Assembly: GCA_004154925.1 (NCBI GenBank)
Contig: QJNS01000001.1
Location: 558,001-622,000 of the forward strand
From: Monosporascus cannonballus
Lineage: Eukaryota > Ascomycota > Sordariomycetes > Xylariales
Direction: 5' to 3'
Length of the DNA: 64,000 bases
Of the stretch, positions 12,638-25,115 are shown piece after piece (position 1 is the stretch's first letter; the number at the start of each line of letters is the position of its first letter). Under the pieces are notes generated by a model. That model worked only from the letters and a program-made list of their open reading frames with translations. It was not told the DNA's origin and ran no database searches. The position numbers and the translations under genes were made by a program.

Positions 12638-13091
12638 AAAAAATGCTTAAATATTAGTTAATATTTTAATTAAAAGGTTTTACTTGAAGATTGACGATAT
12701 TACTAAATAAAAGCTTATAATGTATAACGGCTATCCGGTTTAACTAATTATTAAATCTAAGTTATACGAGTTTATATTGGCAGAAATATCGTAAAAATTA
12801 AACAATAAATATAATAATTTATTATGTTTTATAATGCCACAAGTATTTTGAGGAATAATAACATAATACAAATTAATATTATTTATATTATAACAATAAA
12901 AGTCGTATATATTTTATTTCCATTATTATTATTCGTTCTTATTTAATAAAGCCTCGTTAAGCAGATGCTTAATTTTAATTATCGGTGCATAGTAGATTTC
13001 CGTTAAGCACTAGTTACGTAACCCGGACTAACGTAGTCTCATGGTCCTAGCTTGACCGTTTCTGCAGGCCAAGTCTTGTTGGGTCGTAACA
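12638..13091 (-). mobile_element. 5' end of Gypsy P: leader and 5' LTR (U3 type delta)
   Basis: 12638-12722 is the family leader (it contains ACTAAATAAAAGCTTATA, as in copy B). 12723-13091 is a 369-bp LTR starting TATAACGGCT and ending GGGTCGTAACA. Its U3 matches that of the LTRs at 41234-41489 and 57941-58317, not that of copy B. The rest of P is 5744-5920. Copy B sits between the two parts. Confidence 0.75.
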
Positions 13092-13694
13092 TATACGACA
13101 GATCGAAAATTAAAACAATAACGAAAAGAACGATTAACTAGTTTGATTTTTCCCGATTTTCTAACAAAATAATTACTTTACTTTTCTAGAGATTAACTAA
13201 AAAATGGCTTTATTTATCATTATAACCCGTTAAGATATAACACTTAATATATCAAAGTAAGTTTATAAACTTTCGACCGAGCTTCGATACTAATTATTTA
13301 ATAGGAGGCGTATGAAACGCAATTTCCTAGGTTACATTATACTAATCAGGTCTGTCTGTTAGCCTCTTAAGAGATAGTGTCCTAACAACTCTAATAGATA
13401 ACTCCTCGTCAACTGGACAGTTCTAGCTGTGGCCCATTAGTTGTTGCAATGACGCGCCGCCGTATGCTAGGCCGTACTGTTATTTCTGGGGATGTTGGTG
13501 AAGCCGACGCCACGCAGCTACGGGTTGATGCTCTGATCCTAATTAGAAAGGCCTGGCATAGCAACGTCATGGGCCCGGTACAACCATTAAAGAGAAAGAG
13601 GGATTCCGTAACGCTTGACCAGAGATCAGTGAAACAGCACAAGTTGGCAATATTGATTGAGGATTGACTATCTAAAAGAAGTCCGATAGACTGA
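13092..13694. other. Left sliver of the unique-sequence island
   Basis: Composition changes from AT-rich (to about 13300) to balanced (13310-13699) with no element motifs. A plus-strand frame of 72 codons (13449-13667) and a longer minus-strand frame overlap here. The minus frame is preferred because it continues across the Copia insertion site into 26259-26360. I recognise no domain. 13092-13300 shows nothing I can assign. Confidence 0.5.
13409..13694 (-). pseudogene. Host reading frame split by the Copia insertion, 3' part
   Basis: On the minus strand the frame of this segment is open to a TGA at about 13409. When the Copia element and one ACATA copy are removed, it joins in frame with 26327-26259 (minus strand), giving an uninterrupted frame of roughly 118 codons or more. 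It is preceded upstream by a possible splice acceptor (CTTTAG) near 26360. The N-terminal part contains the peptide LYCNDGRYV just before the junction. I recognise no family, and chance openness cannot be excluded. Codon choice looks balanced, unlike the RIP-affected neighbours. Confidence 0.4.
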
Positions 13695-13699
13695 ACATA

Positions 13700-14040
13700 T
13701 CTAGGAATTCGGAGTTTTTAACTCCGGAAAAGTGGGTCTATCCCTATTCGAGGTGGCGAAGATGGCAAAAGAATTCGTAAGACTTCCAAAAGTCTTCCAA
13801 AGTCTTCCAAGAGCTTTTTATTTGATTAATAATGGAAAATGCTGATTAATAATGGAATGATAAAGCTTAATAAGCCATTTTTCACATATATATATAGCCC
13901 TAAATTTCCCCAGCTATTATTAGGCTTCGATAGCTTGAATATAGCGAATTTTATCTTTTGCGATATACCTTAAATATCCCCTAAACGTTTTCTATATAAA
14001 TCTTTGCAGGGTAACCTCATTTTCTGTCTTAATTTTTAGA
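13700..14040 (+). repeat. 5' LTR of the Copia element
   Basis: 341 bp, from TCTAGGAATTCGG to AATTTTTAGA. Its termini form the inverted repeat TCTARGA rather than the usual TG...CA. Contains a TATATATATAG box near 13886. The half distal to the Gypsy insertion point is more C-to-T mutated than the matching half at 26154-26253. Confidence 0.9.
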
Positions 14041-14060
14041 GGTTATAAGCCTCAGATGCG
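14041..14060 (+). other. Primer-binding site, probably initiated by a Met-tRNA fragment
   Basis: The bases GGTTATAAGCCTCAGATGCG directly follow the LTR. Allowing one RIP change (G to A), GGTTATGAGCC is the reverse complement of a tRNA anticodon loop with CAT, so the primer is likely an internally cut methionine tRNA. Such half-tRNA priming is known from Drosophila copia. The match was judged by eye only. Confidence 0.6.
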
Positions 14061-14149
14061 AATAACTTCCAACGATATCAACAATAATAACATTTTTCTA
14101 TATCTTATCCAAACCTTAACCAATTTACATTATTTCTTTACGCTGAAAA

Positions 14150-15130
14150 TCGTTAGAATTACCTTTTTCTTCCATTAAATTTTCAGCTTTATCGGATTAT
14201 TCCTTCATACTTATTTTGAAAAGTTTATATAACTTTTCGTCTTTAATAATTATGGGCATTTCCAATAAGCCTTTCCTACTTAAAGGCAATGCTAACATAG
14301 AATTATGATCCATTCGGACTAAGGTTACGTTTATACACGAAAACCTTAATTACGTTATAATAACGGATATAAAGAAAAATTTATCCTAATCCGATAATAA
14401 CAAAGCTTTAACTATTATATAATTATTGTACGAAAGCGGACTTTTATACCATATAAAAATTATAACCAGTTATAAAAAAACCTAAAAAGTTTTTCATAAC
14501 CAATATAAACCTAAAGGATTTATAATTAAATTTTTTATATTAAATAAATTCTTCAACTTTACATACGACGATTTCGAATCCATAAAAAAATACCTTAATA
14601 AAATTAAGTCGTTAATTAACAAATTAAAATCGAAAAATCTGAAAGTGCCCGATAAAATAATTATAGCCTGGGTTTCAAATTTATTATTAAACGATTTCGA
14701 AACCTTCGTTCAGAATATAACCTAGTCTTTTCGAAAGGACTTCAAGTCCTATATTTCTAAACCATTTTTTTCTTCGTTAATCGACGAAGTTAAAAATCAG
14801 AAAAAAAAATGGTTAATTATTAGCCCTAAAAAGGGCTAAAAATAGCTTAAAAAAAGAATAACAATATATATTATTCTTACTATAAAATCCTAGGTCATAC
14901 AAATAAGGACTGCTACTTTTTTCATCCCAATAAAGCTCTTTCGGATTAGAAAAGTTCCATTAATAAAATAAGGAAAACACTAGCCCCTAAGAGGCAAAAA
15001 GGGAAGCTAAAAGTGAAGAAAAAGGATAAATTAACCTTTACTTCTTTAAAACAAAAAAAAATTAACGAAATCGCTTTTGCAGGTTAACTTATCGATACCG
15101 ATAATAAAGACCAATAAGTTAATATAACTA
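14150..15130 (+). pseudogene. Copia gag relic with mutated zinc knuckle
   Basis: The capsid-like part lies at about 14200-14820. At about 14868-14918 the knuckle reads Y-S-Y-Y-KILG-H-TNKD-C, which is C-X2-C-X4-H-X4-C with the first two Cys changed to Tyr by G-to-A. A Lys-rich tail follows to about 15080. Several stops interrupt it. It would have formed the particle shell and bound genomic RNA. Confidence 0.7.
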
Positions 15131-15369
15131 AAAAACGGCTTTAAAAGCTATTAATTCGAGCAAAAAACGTTTAAATATAGCTTTAAACAATTTCGAAAAC
15201 CTAGCTATCTCCACCCAGGAACCTTATACTTCCTGTCCAACTCCAAAAGGGGATCCGGATATAAATATAAAAAAACTTGAACTTAACGTAAGGTACCTTA
15301 ATAACCCTATATATAATTCCTTAAATATAACTAATAAACGATTAATTTATTTAATATCAAAGGGAAAAA

Positions 15370-18300
15370 AATAATTAAAATATTATACATCTTATAGCCG
15401 ATAACGGTATTACACTTTATATAATAACTAATAAAAAAAGTTTTCTAATCTGAAACGTATAAATAAAACTGTTAAATAAAATAACGCTAATATTTTTCAA
15501 GTAAAAAGGGTTAACGATTTAAAACTTAAATTTATAAATTCAGCTTAAAGCTATACTATTAAAAATATCCATTATATATCCGAATTAAGAATTAACTTTT
15601 TATTTATAAATCGGTTAAAAAATATCTATACTTTAATAAATAAAAATATAAACATAAAACTTTTTAATAAAGCTACGCGTCAATTAATAACTAAAAGATA
15701 CCAAAAAAATAAATTATATCATATACCATTCGAAGCTAAGTATAATATAAAAAATCAAGGTACTATATTAACTTTAAGTAATAAAGCTATAAAAAATAAT
15801 TAATTAATAACCTGCCATAACAGATTAAACCATATATCTTTAAAACCTTTAATTAAATTCCTAATTAAAAATAACATAAAAAATTTTAAACAGGACTTTA
15901 TATACTTTAAAAACTAAAAATGCGAAATATACCTTTAAGCTAAAAGCAACGGAAATATAAATAAGGTATCTTTAAATATTAGCAAGGAATATATTATAAA
16001 TAAAAAAATCCATAACGATATAGGCGGTCCATTACCAAATACCTATAATAAATATAAATATTATATAACTTTCCTTAATAAATCAAGTAAATACCTTAAA
16101 ATTAAATTATTAACTTCTAAATCAAAAGCTTTAAAAGTCTTTAACAGCTTCAAACTCCAAATTAAAAATTAAACGGGGTATAAAGTTAAAAGCTTCTTTA
16201 ATAATAACGGGACTAAATATATAAATAATCGTTTTGAAATATATCTTAATAAATACAGTATATTGCATAATATAACTCCCGTATATACTAAAGAACCGAA
16301 TAATCTAACCGAATAAATAAACCCTACTCTACTAAATAAAATTAAAATATTGCTTATAAAGTCTGGATTACCTTAATACTTATAAGGTAAAGCTTTATTA
16401 AACCGTAATATATATATACAATCGTACACTTCATAAATCTCTAAAATATAAAATATTTTTTGAAGTATATTACGGTTATAAGCTATATATAAATTATATA
16501 TATACGTAAGGATCTATAATTTATTATAACATTAATAAGTATATACATTAATTAGAATCCCGTACGAATAAAGGGGTTATTATAGGTTATAATACCGAAA
16601 CTAATCATTATAAAATCTGGGATTTAAATAATAAAAGATTTATATGATTTCGGGACATCTATGTATTCGAAAATCGTTTTATAATTAATATAGCCGATAA
16701 AGGGGTTAAAATACCCCTTAATAACGTTAGTTTTTTTGATAATGATTATAGCTTTAAAAAAGGTACAAAAGTTATGGAAGCTTTTAAATCTTGAGAAATT
16801 AATAATATATCTAAAGAAAATTAACTTCCAAAGCTCCAATATAACCTAAATCACCTTTATAACTAGAATAAGGGGACAATCAGTTAAAATTAATTAATAT
16901 CAGCTATTAATTAACAGATTTTAACTATAAATAATAATATAATAACTAATTTAATTAATAATTTTGATTATAAAAATATTGAAAATTCAAAAAGGAGATA
17001 TAATATTAAAGCAGTTATAACAGTTAAATATAAGGGTAAAATTCCAGCCAATATATTAACCTTTATAACGGTTATATAATTATTTTAAGAGCTAATAAAA
17101 AACCCAATAATAATATATTTACTGATAATAACAATAAAAATAAAAGGTAACGAATAAATAATAATAATTATGAGCCAATCGAAAGCTATATACGTATAAA
17201 TATAGATAACCTATTATATACGGTTAAAGATACGTTATTAACAAATTAATTATCAGATTTTAATAAAAAAGATAAAGCTGATTTCGTATTAAAAACTTTA
17301 ACAACAAAACCTAATACGTTTAAATAAGTTATATTAAGTGTTAATAAAAATTCTTGGCTAGCAGCTTATTAAGCTAAAATTAAAAAATTAAAACGTTAAA
17401 ATACGTATATTATAACCGATTTACCTTTAGATAAAAAGGTTATAAGAACCTGTTGGTTATTTAAATCCAAACTTATAACGGATATAAATTCTATTAAATC
17501 CAACTGGGTAATTAGTAAGGGAAAGGATGAAAAATTTGAAGCCAGATTTATCGTACAAGGCTTTAATTAATAATTAGGTATAAATTACTTAGAAACCTTT
17601 TTAATAACAGCTAAACCAGAAATATGGTATTTATTATTAATAATAATTGTTAATAAAGGCTGACATATTATATAATTTGACGTACAGAACGTTTTCGTTC
17701 ATTTTGATATAAATAAAAAGATATATATCAAATTACCAAAAGGCTTTTATCTAAAAGCTATAAATCAAAATAAGGTGGCTAAATTAAATAAAACTTTATA
17801 TGGTTTAAAGCAGTTACCTAAATTATGGTATTAATATTTTGTTAATATATTAAAGAAATATGGATTTATAACTTTTCTATACGATAAAGATATATTTATA
17901 AATAAAAAATTTAATATGATAATAATTTGTTATATAAATGATATATTAATAATAAACCAGTTTATTAAGGTTATAGATATACTCGAAAAAAAGTTATTAA
18001 AAGATATAAAGCTAGACCGTATAAGTCCAGTAATTATTTATTTAGGTAATGAAATTGATATAAAGCGGAAAAATAAAACAATAAAAATATATCAAATAAA
18101 TAAATTAAAAAGCTCTTAAAGAAATGTAATATCAGAAATAATTTTGATATAAAAGCAAGAAATACCCTTTTAACCCCGGATATTAAATTGGCCAAAAATA
18201 AGTTTAAAGCTTTAAGTAAAGATATTAACGAATATTAAAAGCAAATCGACTCTTTATTATATCTAGCTTTAAAGGTTAAACCTGATATAACTTTTGCAGT

Positions 18301-18900
18301 CTGTATGTATGCTAGATTTATGTCAAATTCTAATATATAATATTTTAAAGAGTTAAATAATATATGGGAATATTTATTAAAATTTTCTGATAAAGGCTTA
18401 TTATATAACTATAATGAAAATCTTGAATGAAAAATATATTCCGATTCAGACTGGGGTAACGATATAAATAACCGAAAATTAACATCCGGCTATATAGCCT
18501 GCCTAGGAGATATACGGTTTAATAATCCTATTAGCTGGTTTTTACAATTTCAAAAACAGTAGCTTTAAGCACTTATGAAGCCAAATATATGGCTTTAAGA
18601 GAAATTATTAAAAAAGCTATATACTTAAGTAATATGTTTTATTACTTAAATAATTATTTTAACCTAAGATATATAATTAAGCTTTTAAGAATTCTTATTA
18701 ATAACGAAGTTATTAAATGATTAGCAGAAAATCCTGAATTCCATAAAAAGGTAAAGCATATTAATATATAATATCACTTTACTAAGGAAGCTATAGTTAA
18801 TAAAAAAGTAATTATATATTATATATATACTAAAAAACAATTCGCTAATATACTAATAAAGCCCTAAAACAAAAGCATACAAAATAACCTTATAACAAAG
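15370..18900 (+). pseudogene. Copia pol relic: protease, integrase, RT, RNase H
   Basis: Protease near 15395-15445 reads ADNGITLYIITNKKSF (active-site D-T/S-G mutated to D-N-G). Integrase: HNDIGGPLPNTYN with KYYITFLNKSSKY near 16010-16100, then NNNGTKYINNRF near 16205 (DNGxEY mutated) and PNNLTE near 16300 (QNGxAE mutated). RT from about 17440: RTCWLFKSKL, ARFIVQGFN, FDVQNVFVHFDI, KLPKGFYLKAI, TLYGLKQLPKLWY. Its catalytic motif YVDD appears as CYINDILII near 17930 (one Asp to Asn). RNase H near 18430-18640 reads YSDSDWGND, LTSGYIACLGD and VALSTYEAKYMALREI. Integrase before RT makes this Ty1/Copia. Stops and Asp-to-Asn changes make it non-functional. Confidence 0.9.
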
Positions 18901-19165
18901 CTTAATATTATCAGTATATAACAGTATACGAAGTGGATATTTTACCTTAAAGGTTTTACCACTTAATAATAATAAATAACGATAATAAGTAAACGTAAAT
19001 ATCATATATCGAACTACTTATATTCCTTTAAAAAGGTAAATGTAAATATATATATCGAATTACCTATATACGTTTATAAAATGGATGTAAATATTATATA
19101 TCGAACCACTTTTTATTCCTATTTTATAAGCTATATATATTTTTAATTAAATAAATATATACACC

Positions 19166-19176
19166 TTAAGAGGGGC
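19166..19176 (+). other. Polypurine tract of the Copia element
   Basis: TTAAGAGGGGC immediately precedes the 3' LTR start (GTTAGGAATTC), in the position where plus-strand DNA synthesis is primed. Confidence 0.7.
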
Positions 19177-19417
19177 GTTAGGAATTCGGAGTTTTTAATG
19201 CCGGAAAAGTGGGTCTATCCTTATTCGAGGTGGCGAAGATGGCAAAAGAATTCGTAAGACTTTTAAAAATTTTCCAAAGTCTTTTAAAAGCTTTCCATTT
19301 GATTAATAATGGAAAATACTGATTAATAATGGAATGATAAAGCTTAATAAGCTATTTTTCACGTATATATATAGCCCTGAATTTCCCCAGCCGTTGTTGG
19401 GCTTCGATAGCTTGAAT
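19177..19417 (+). repeat. 3' LTR of the Copia element, left part
   Basis: 241 bp aligning with the first 241 bp of the 13700 LTR and ending in TGAAT, where Gypsy C inserted. It continues at 26154. Confidence 0.92.
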
Positions 19418-19811
19418 TGTTATGACCTAACGGTCTTGGCTTCTTCTTAGACGGTCGGAACCACGAAAAGGTCAGTTCCGACCCAAGCCAAAATATTACG
19501 TAACTGGCTCAAAGGTTTCAAGGCGCCAAGTACCTTGAGCCCCTTAAGCCAGCAAAAGAGCTCAAAGGGTTTAACGAATTTAAGGGTTTAAACCGCTTAA
19601 ATACCTTAAACTAAAATAAGAATATATACGTTCGTTATTTTATAATTTAAATAATTTTAATTTGTAATATAATATCGTTACTTAAGGTATTTTTAGCATT
19701 ACGAAATATAATACGTTATTTTATTTATTATTCAGATTATTACGATATTTTTATTAATATAAACCTATCGACTTAAGGTTTAATAATTAATTAAATTATT
19801 TAGTTATTATA
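19418..19811 (+). repeat. 5' LTR of Gypsy copy C (U3 type alpha)
   Basis: Begins TGTTATGACC and ends in TTATTATA (RIP form of CGTCACA). The U3 contains a distinctive GGCGCCAAG...CTTAAGCC low-complexity stretch not found in the beta, gamma or delta LTRs. Confidence 0.92.
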
Positions 19812-19949
19812 TATTACAAACTTTTATTTAATAATGTTATTAAATTTTAAGTAATATTTAATATTATTAAAATATTAACCAATATTTAAGAAACCTTTAT
19901 TTAGTAACTTTAAGTTCGAATTCGAAAACTGGAAAAAAAAGTTCGACAA

Positions 19950-22900
19950 TTTAGGGTTACGTTATTTACCTAATTTTTTTTCGCCCGTATAAAGCTTAAA
20001 AAGTTAAAACCTTATAATAAAAAAGGTAACCTTTAAATTTTCCTAACGTAAGTACGAATTTACTTTTGCTTTTTAAATTTTAATAACTTAGCGGATATAA
20101 TCTTAATAATAAAAATATACCTAATAAGAAATATAATTAATTGGTTTAAACCTATTATGAAAATTTCTTAAAAATAAAAGAAATAAATAAAAAAAATTTA
20201 TTAATAAAATTCTTTTAATTTATATTAATTTCAAAAATAAAGTACGTAATAATTTCGGCAATCCGGATAAAAAATAATTAATTACTTAATAATTTTTATA
20301 ATTCTAATAAAAAAAACCCGCGTTTAAATATGCCATAATCTTTAAAAATTTTATAATTAAAACAGGATAAAAAAATAATAAAACCGATATTTTTATCGAT
20401 ATATTTTATAAAAAGTTAAAAAATAATATAAAAAATAAAGTTATTCGGATTAAATAATTAATTATTTTAAACCGGTATATTATAAAAGTAATTAAAATTA
20501 ATAATCGATAATTTAAAAATAATAAGAAAAAAAATAATATGTTTTATATTTGAAATATAAGTTTAATTAAGGAAAAAAACGAAACGTATTTTTTATTTCT
20601 TACGGAATAACGTTAGAACTTATGGAATTCGGTATTATTTACAAATAAGATTAAAGCTAAATTAAATGCTTTAATTATGGCAAAATAAGATATAAGGTTT
20701 ATAAATATATAAAACTTAAGAAATTATAGCAAAATAACTAAATTTCTATACCGGAAAAATAACTTAAAAATAATTAAGAAAATAATAACAAAGTTATTGA
20801 TATAATTTAAATTAAATATATAACAAGTTTACGATAAAAGGCCTAATAAGAATTATTATAATAAGAATTTGACAAAAAATATAAAAAATCAGAAAGCTAA
20901 TTTAATAAATATTACGAATATAATAAAAAATATTATAAAAATAATTATACGAATACCGAAATTAAATAAAAAAACTTTACCATAGAATATCCGATCAATA
21001 TAGTAAAATATATGCTAAATATTATCGACGACGAAAATATCCCAATTACGAAAAATGGAAATAATATATTTATATATGAATTACCTATATATATTATAAG
21101 TAATTCGATTTTTTAAACCGTACCGGGTATAACAAAAACGATAAGTAATAATATTAATAATTTCGAACTATAACCCTAAAAAATATTTAATAATTGGCTG
21201 AAATAAAAATTTAATTTAAAGAAAAATAATACCCGTAAGAAATTCTTTTTTGTTATTATGGATAATATAATTATTAAACGGAAAAAGAGTTAATTTAGCG
21301 TATAATTAAAAAGTATTATTAGAAAATTATTACGGACCTTTATTTTTAATAAATATTTATAATAAATCCTTAAAAAAAGGTTATTAAGAAAAAGATATAT
21401 TAATTTATAAAAATTTTTTAAAACGATAATTAGGATAACGCATAATAGGATGTAATCGTAAATATAAGAGAATAATTTATTCGATAAAGAAAAAAATTGT
21501 AAAAAATTTAAAAACATTTAATACGGTTTAAAGAAATAATATGCCGATAATAACGATAAATATAGGAGCTTAATGTATTAAATAAAAAAATATAAATAAG
21601 GTTCGATAAATTCGAATAGGGATTAAAAAAAGATTACTTATAGAAAAGTTGTAAAATAACGAAACCTAAAAGAATTAAAGGGAATTTTTAAAAAAAGGTT
21701 TTAAATACGACAATAAAAGATATTAACGATTTTATCATTTTGCATATACGAATCGGAACGTATTGGTATACCGTAATAGTGGATTACGGAGCTTTAGGCG
21801 GAAATTATATTATACCAAATATAATTAATAAATTTAAATTGTTATGGAGATATAAATTAAAACCTTATATAATGATAAATGGCGAAAATTAGGAATTTGC
21901 TTACGATAACGGAAAAGTTATATACAAAATTAATTATTTCGAGATTTTTATATAAAAACGATATTAAATAATTAATTTTGATATTATTTTATTCGGAAAT
22001 TACGATATAATTTTAGGATTACCATAAATACGTTAATACGAAATTTTAATTAATAACGGAATTAGCCGGGTAAAATTTACCTTATATTTTATTAATAAAA
22101 TAAAAATTAAGATCTTAATATTCCATCGATAATAACGATAAATATAAGCATAAAAATACGACAAATATTTTATTACCTAAAGAAATAAAATATAAAAAGA
22201 AATATTAAAAAATAATACGACGTATCGTTATTATTATTAAAGCGAAATTAAAATAATTAAATAACGATCTGGAATAAAAAGAATATTTACCCTAAAAATT
22301 AAAACATTTAATTAATATATTATTATAATATTATAAATACGAATAGTTTTTTAAAAAAAACCTTAATACAAAATTATTAGAACATAATAAATAAAATTAC
22401 GAAATAATTTTTAAAAGAGGATTTTCGACAAAGTTTTACCTTATTTATAATTTTAGCAAAAACAAATTAGGTACTTTTAAAAAATACTTAAAAGATCGGC
22501 TATAAAAAGGATAAATTCGATTTTCGAAATTACTAATAAGATATTTAATATTTTTCGTACTTAAAAAAATAAGAAATTATAATTTTTAATTATTTATTAA
22601 TAATTAAATAATACTATAATTAAAAATTAAATATTATTATTCTTGATTACGGAAATAAAATACCGATTTTACGGAATTAAATAATTTATAATATTTAATT
22701 TTAAAAATAAATATAACCTTATTAGAATTAAAAAAGGTTACGAATAAAAAATAGCCTTTCGGACGAAATATAGATTATTTAAGTATTTGGTTATATTAAT
22801 AGGATTTACGAACGTATTAGTAACTTTTTAACGGATAATAAATTACGTATTACGAAAATATTTCGATATTTTCGTCGTTTATTATCTTAACGACATTTTT

Positions 22901-25115
22901 ATTTTTTCGGAAATATAAAAAATATATACAAAATATATTTATAAAGTTTTTTAAGTTTTATAAAATATAAAGCTATATATTAACGTAAAAAGATTTAATT
23001 TTATATATAAAAAATAAAATATCTGAAATATATTATTACCTTAAGACATATTAAAATAAACCTTAAAAAAATCGTTATAATTATAACATAACAAATGCTA
23101 ATAATGATTAAAAAAAATACAGGTATTTTTTGGATTCGCCAATTATTATAAGGAATTTATTTAAAACTTTAGCAAAATAATTATATTTTTAATAAATTTT
23201 ACGAAAGAAAAACTTTAAATAAATGCCAAATACGAAAAAAATATTTTAGGATATTAAAAATACAATTATTAACGAATTAATATTAATTATATATAATTTA
23301 AACCGTCCCGTTAAGCTAAAAACCGATATTTCGGATTATATATTAAACGCAATAATCAAATAACGAAATAATTAAAGTAAATTATATTTTATTGTATTTT
23401 TTTCGTATAAATTAAAAAGAGCCGAATTTAATTACGGCATTTCAAATAAGGAATTTATGGCTATCGTTATGGTATTTCGGGAATTTAAGCATTTTTTAAA
23501 AAGAAATTTGCATTAAGTTAAAGTTTATATAAATTATTAAAATCTTACTTAATTTATTACGATTAAAAAATTTATAAAACGATAATTAAGATATGTAAAA
23601 AATTGGCAAATTTTGACTTTGTTATTATCCATAAAAAAAGATTAGAAAATGGCAAAATAAATATTTTAAGTAAGCGATTAAATTTCGAAAAAGAATTGGT
23701 TAAAGTTAACCGTATAATTTTCGATATTATTACAGAAAGATATTTATGCTTATAACAAATTGCGACGATTCGGGTAATACCTAATAATATATATTAGAAA
23801 ATGTAAAAATATATTAATAATTTCCCAGAAAACCAAAAAACGGACAAAATATAAATTTCAAAAGAATATCGAAAGGATTTTATACAAGAAATGTACAAAT
23901 ATTAATTATATAAATATCTAGGGATTTACAAAACCTTATAAACATTTTAATATATATATTCTTTTTTTTAAATAAAATTAACAGTACAAAAAATTATATA
24001 ACAATATAATATTTATATTAAAGTAAAAATTAAACGACATAAATTATATAAAGAATTATAACTATTATTAATTATAAAGCGATTATATTATTTAATTATA
24101 TTCGATTTTATTATTAAACTTTTTATATTAAAATATTTAATTACGGAAATATATTACGATAATATTTTCGTAATCGTTAATCGATTTACGAAATCTTTTT
24201 ATTTTTTACCATATTATGAAAATATAAACGTAAAATAAATAGCATATAATTTTTTAAATATATTTTTAATGTACATAAATTATTAATAAAAATTATATTA
24301 AATAAAAAATAAATCTTTGTATTAAAATTTTAATAAGATTTAATAACATAAATCGGCTTAAATTATAAATTATTTAACGTATTTAAATTATAAATAAATA
24401 AATAAACAAAACGAATAAATCAAATTTTGGAAACTTACTTACGATATTATATTAATTACAAACAAAATAATTAAGTTAAGAAATTATTAATTGCATAATT
24501 AGCTTATAATACCAATTATTATGAAAATATTAAAATAATACTTACAAACGCAAATTTTGATTTTATTCCAAAAGTTTATAAAAAAAATACGTAATAATAA
24601 TCCAATTAATATCAAAATAATTTTTACGTTAAAATAATTATAATAACTATATTAAGAAATAAAAACAATATTAAAATTCGTACGGAATTAAATAAATAAA
24701 TATTATAATTAAAAACAGTTAAAGGAATTAACTTTCGAAAAAGGAAAAATAATTTTTTTCGTTACTAAAAATAATTAAACAAAATAATTTAACAAGGAAT
24801 TTGATTTTAAATATATCGGTTTATATAAAATTATTAAGAAAACTTTAAAAAATAATTATTAATTAGAATATTTATCAAAAATTAAATTTTATTTAATTTT
24901 TTAATTTTTTATTTAAATTAATAACAAATATAATTAAAATATATACAGTATAAAACGATATAATAATAAAAAGAAAACGAATATATAAGGCGGAAAATAT
25001 CCTTAACATATAAAAATAAAACGAACTTATTTAATATTTGATTAAATTAAAAAAATACCCAAATTTCGAAAATACCTAGGAATTTGCTAAAAACCTTATT
25101 AGCGCCTAACGCTTA
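19950..25115 (+). pseudogene. Gag-pol relic of Gypsy copy C
   Basis: Gag at about 20000-20330 and the knuckle near 20665-20710 (CFNYGK...YKVYKY). Protease at about 21770-22100. The RT catalytic segment near 22856-22915 reads FDIFVVYYLNDIFIFSE, with the second catalytic Asp turned to Asn (GAC to AAC). RNase H at about 23280-23650, integrase at about 23880-24850. The chromodomain near 24970-25110 contains YLIK-KKYPNFENT and FAKNLISA with the expected Trp and Gln positions as stops. A RIP-dead polyprotein. Confidence 0.85.

Noticed and set aside
12433..12657. Open frame of 74 codons
   Set aside because: Lies inside the 5' LTR of Gypsy copy B and runs into the leader of P. The same text in the other LTR copies is closed.
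17916..18119. Small stand-alone gene of 67 codons
   Set aside because: It is a surviving open piece of the Copia reverse transcriptase (CYINDILII), not an independent gene.
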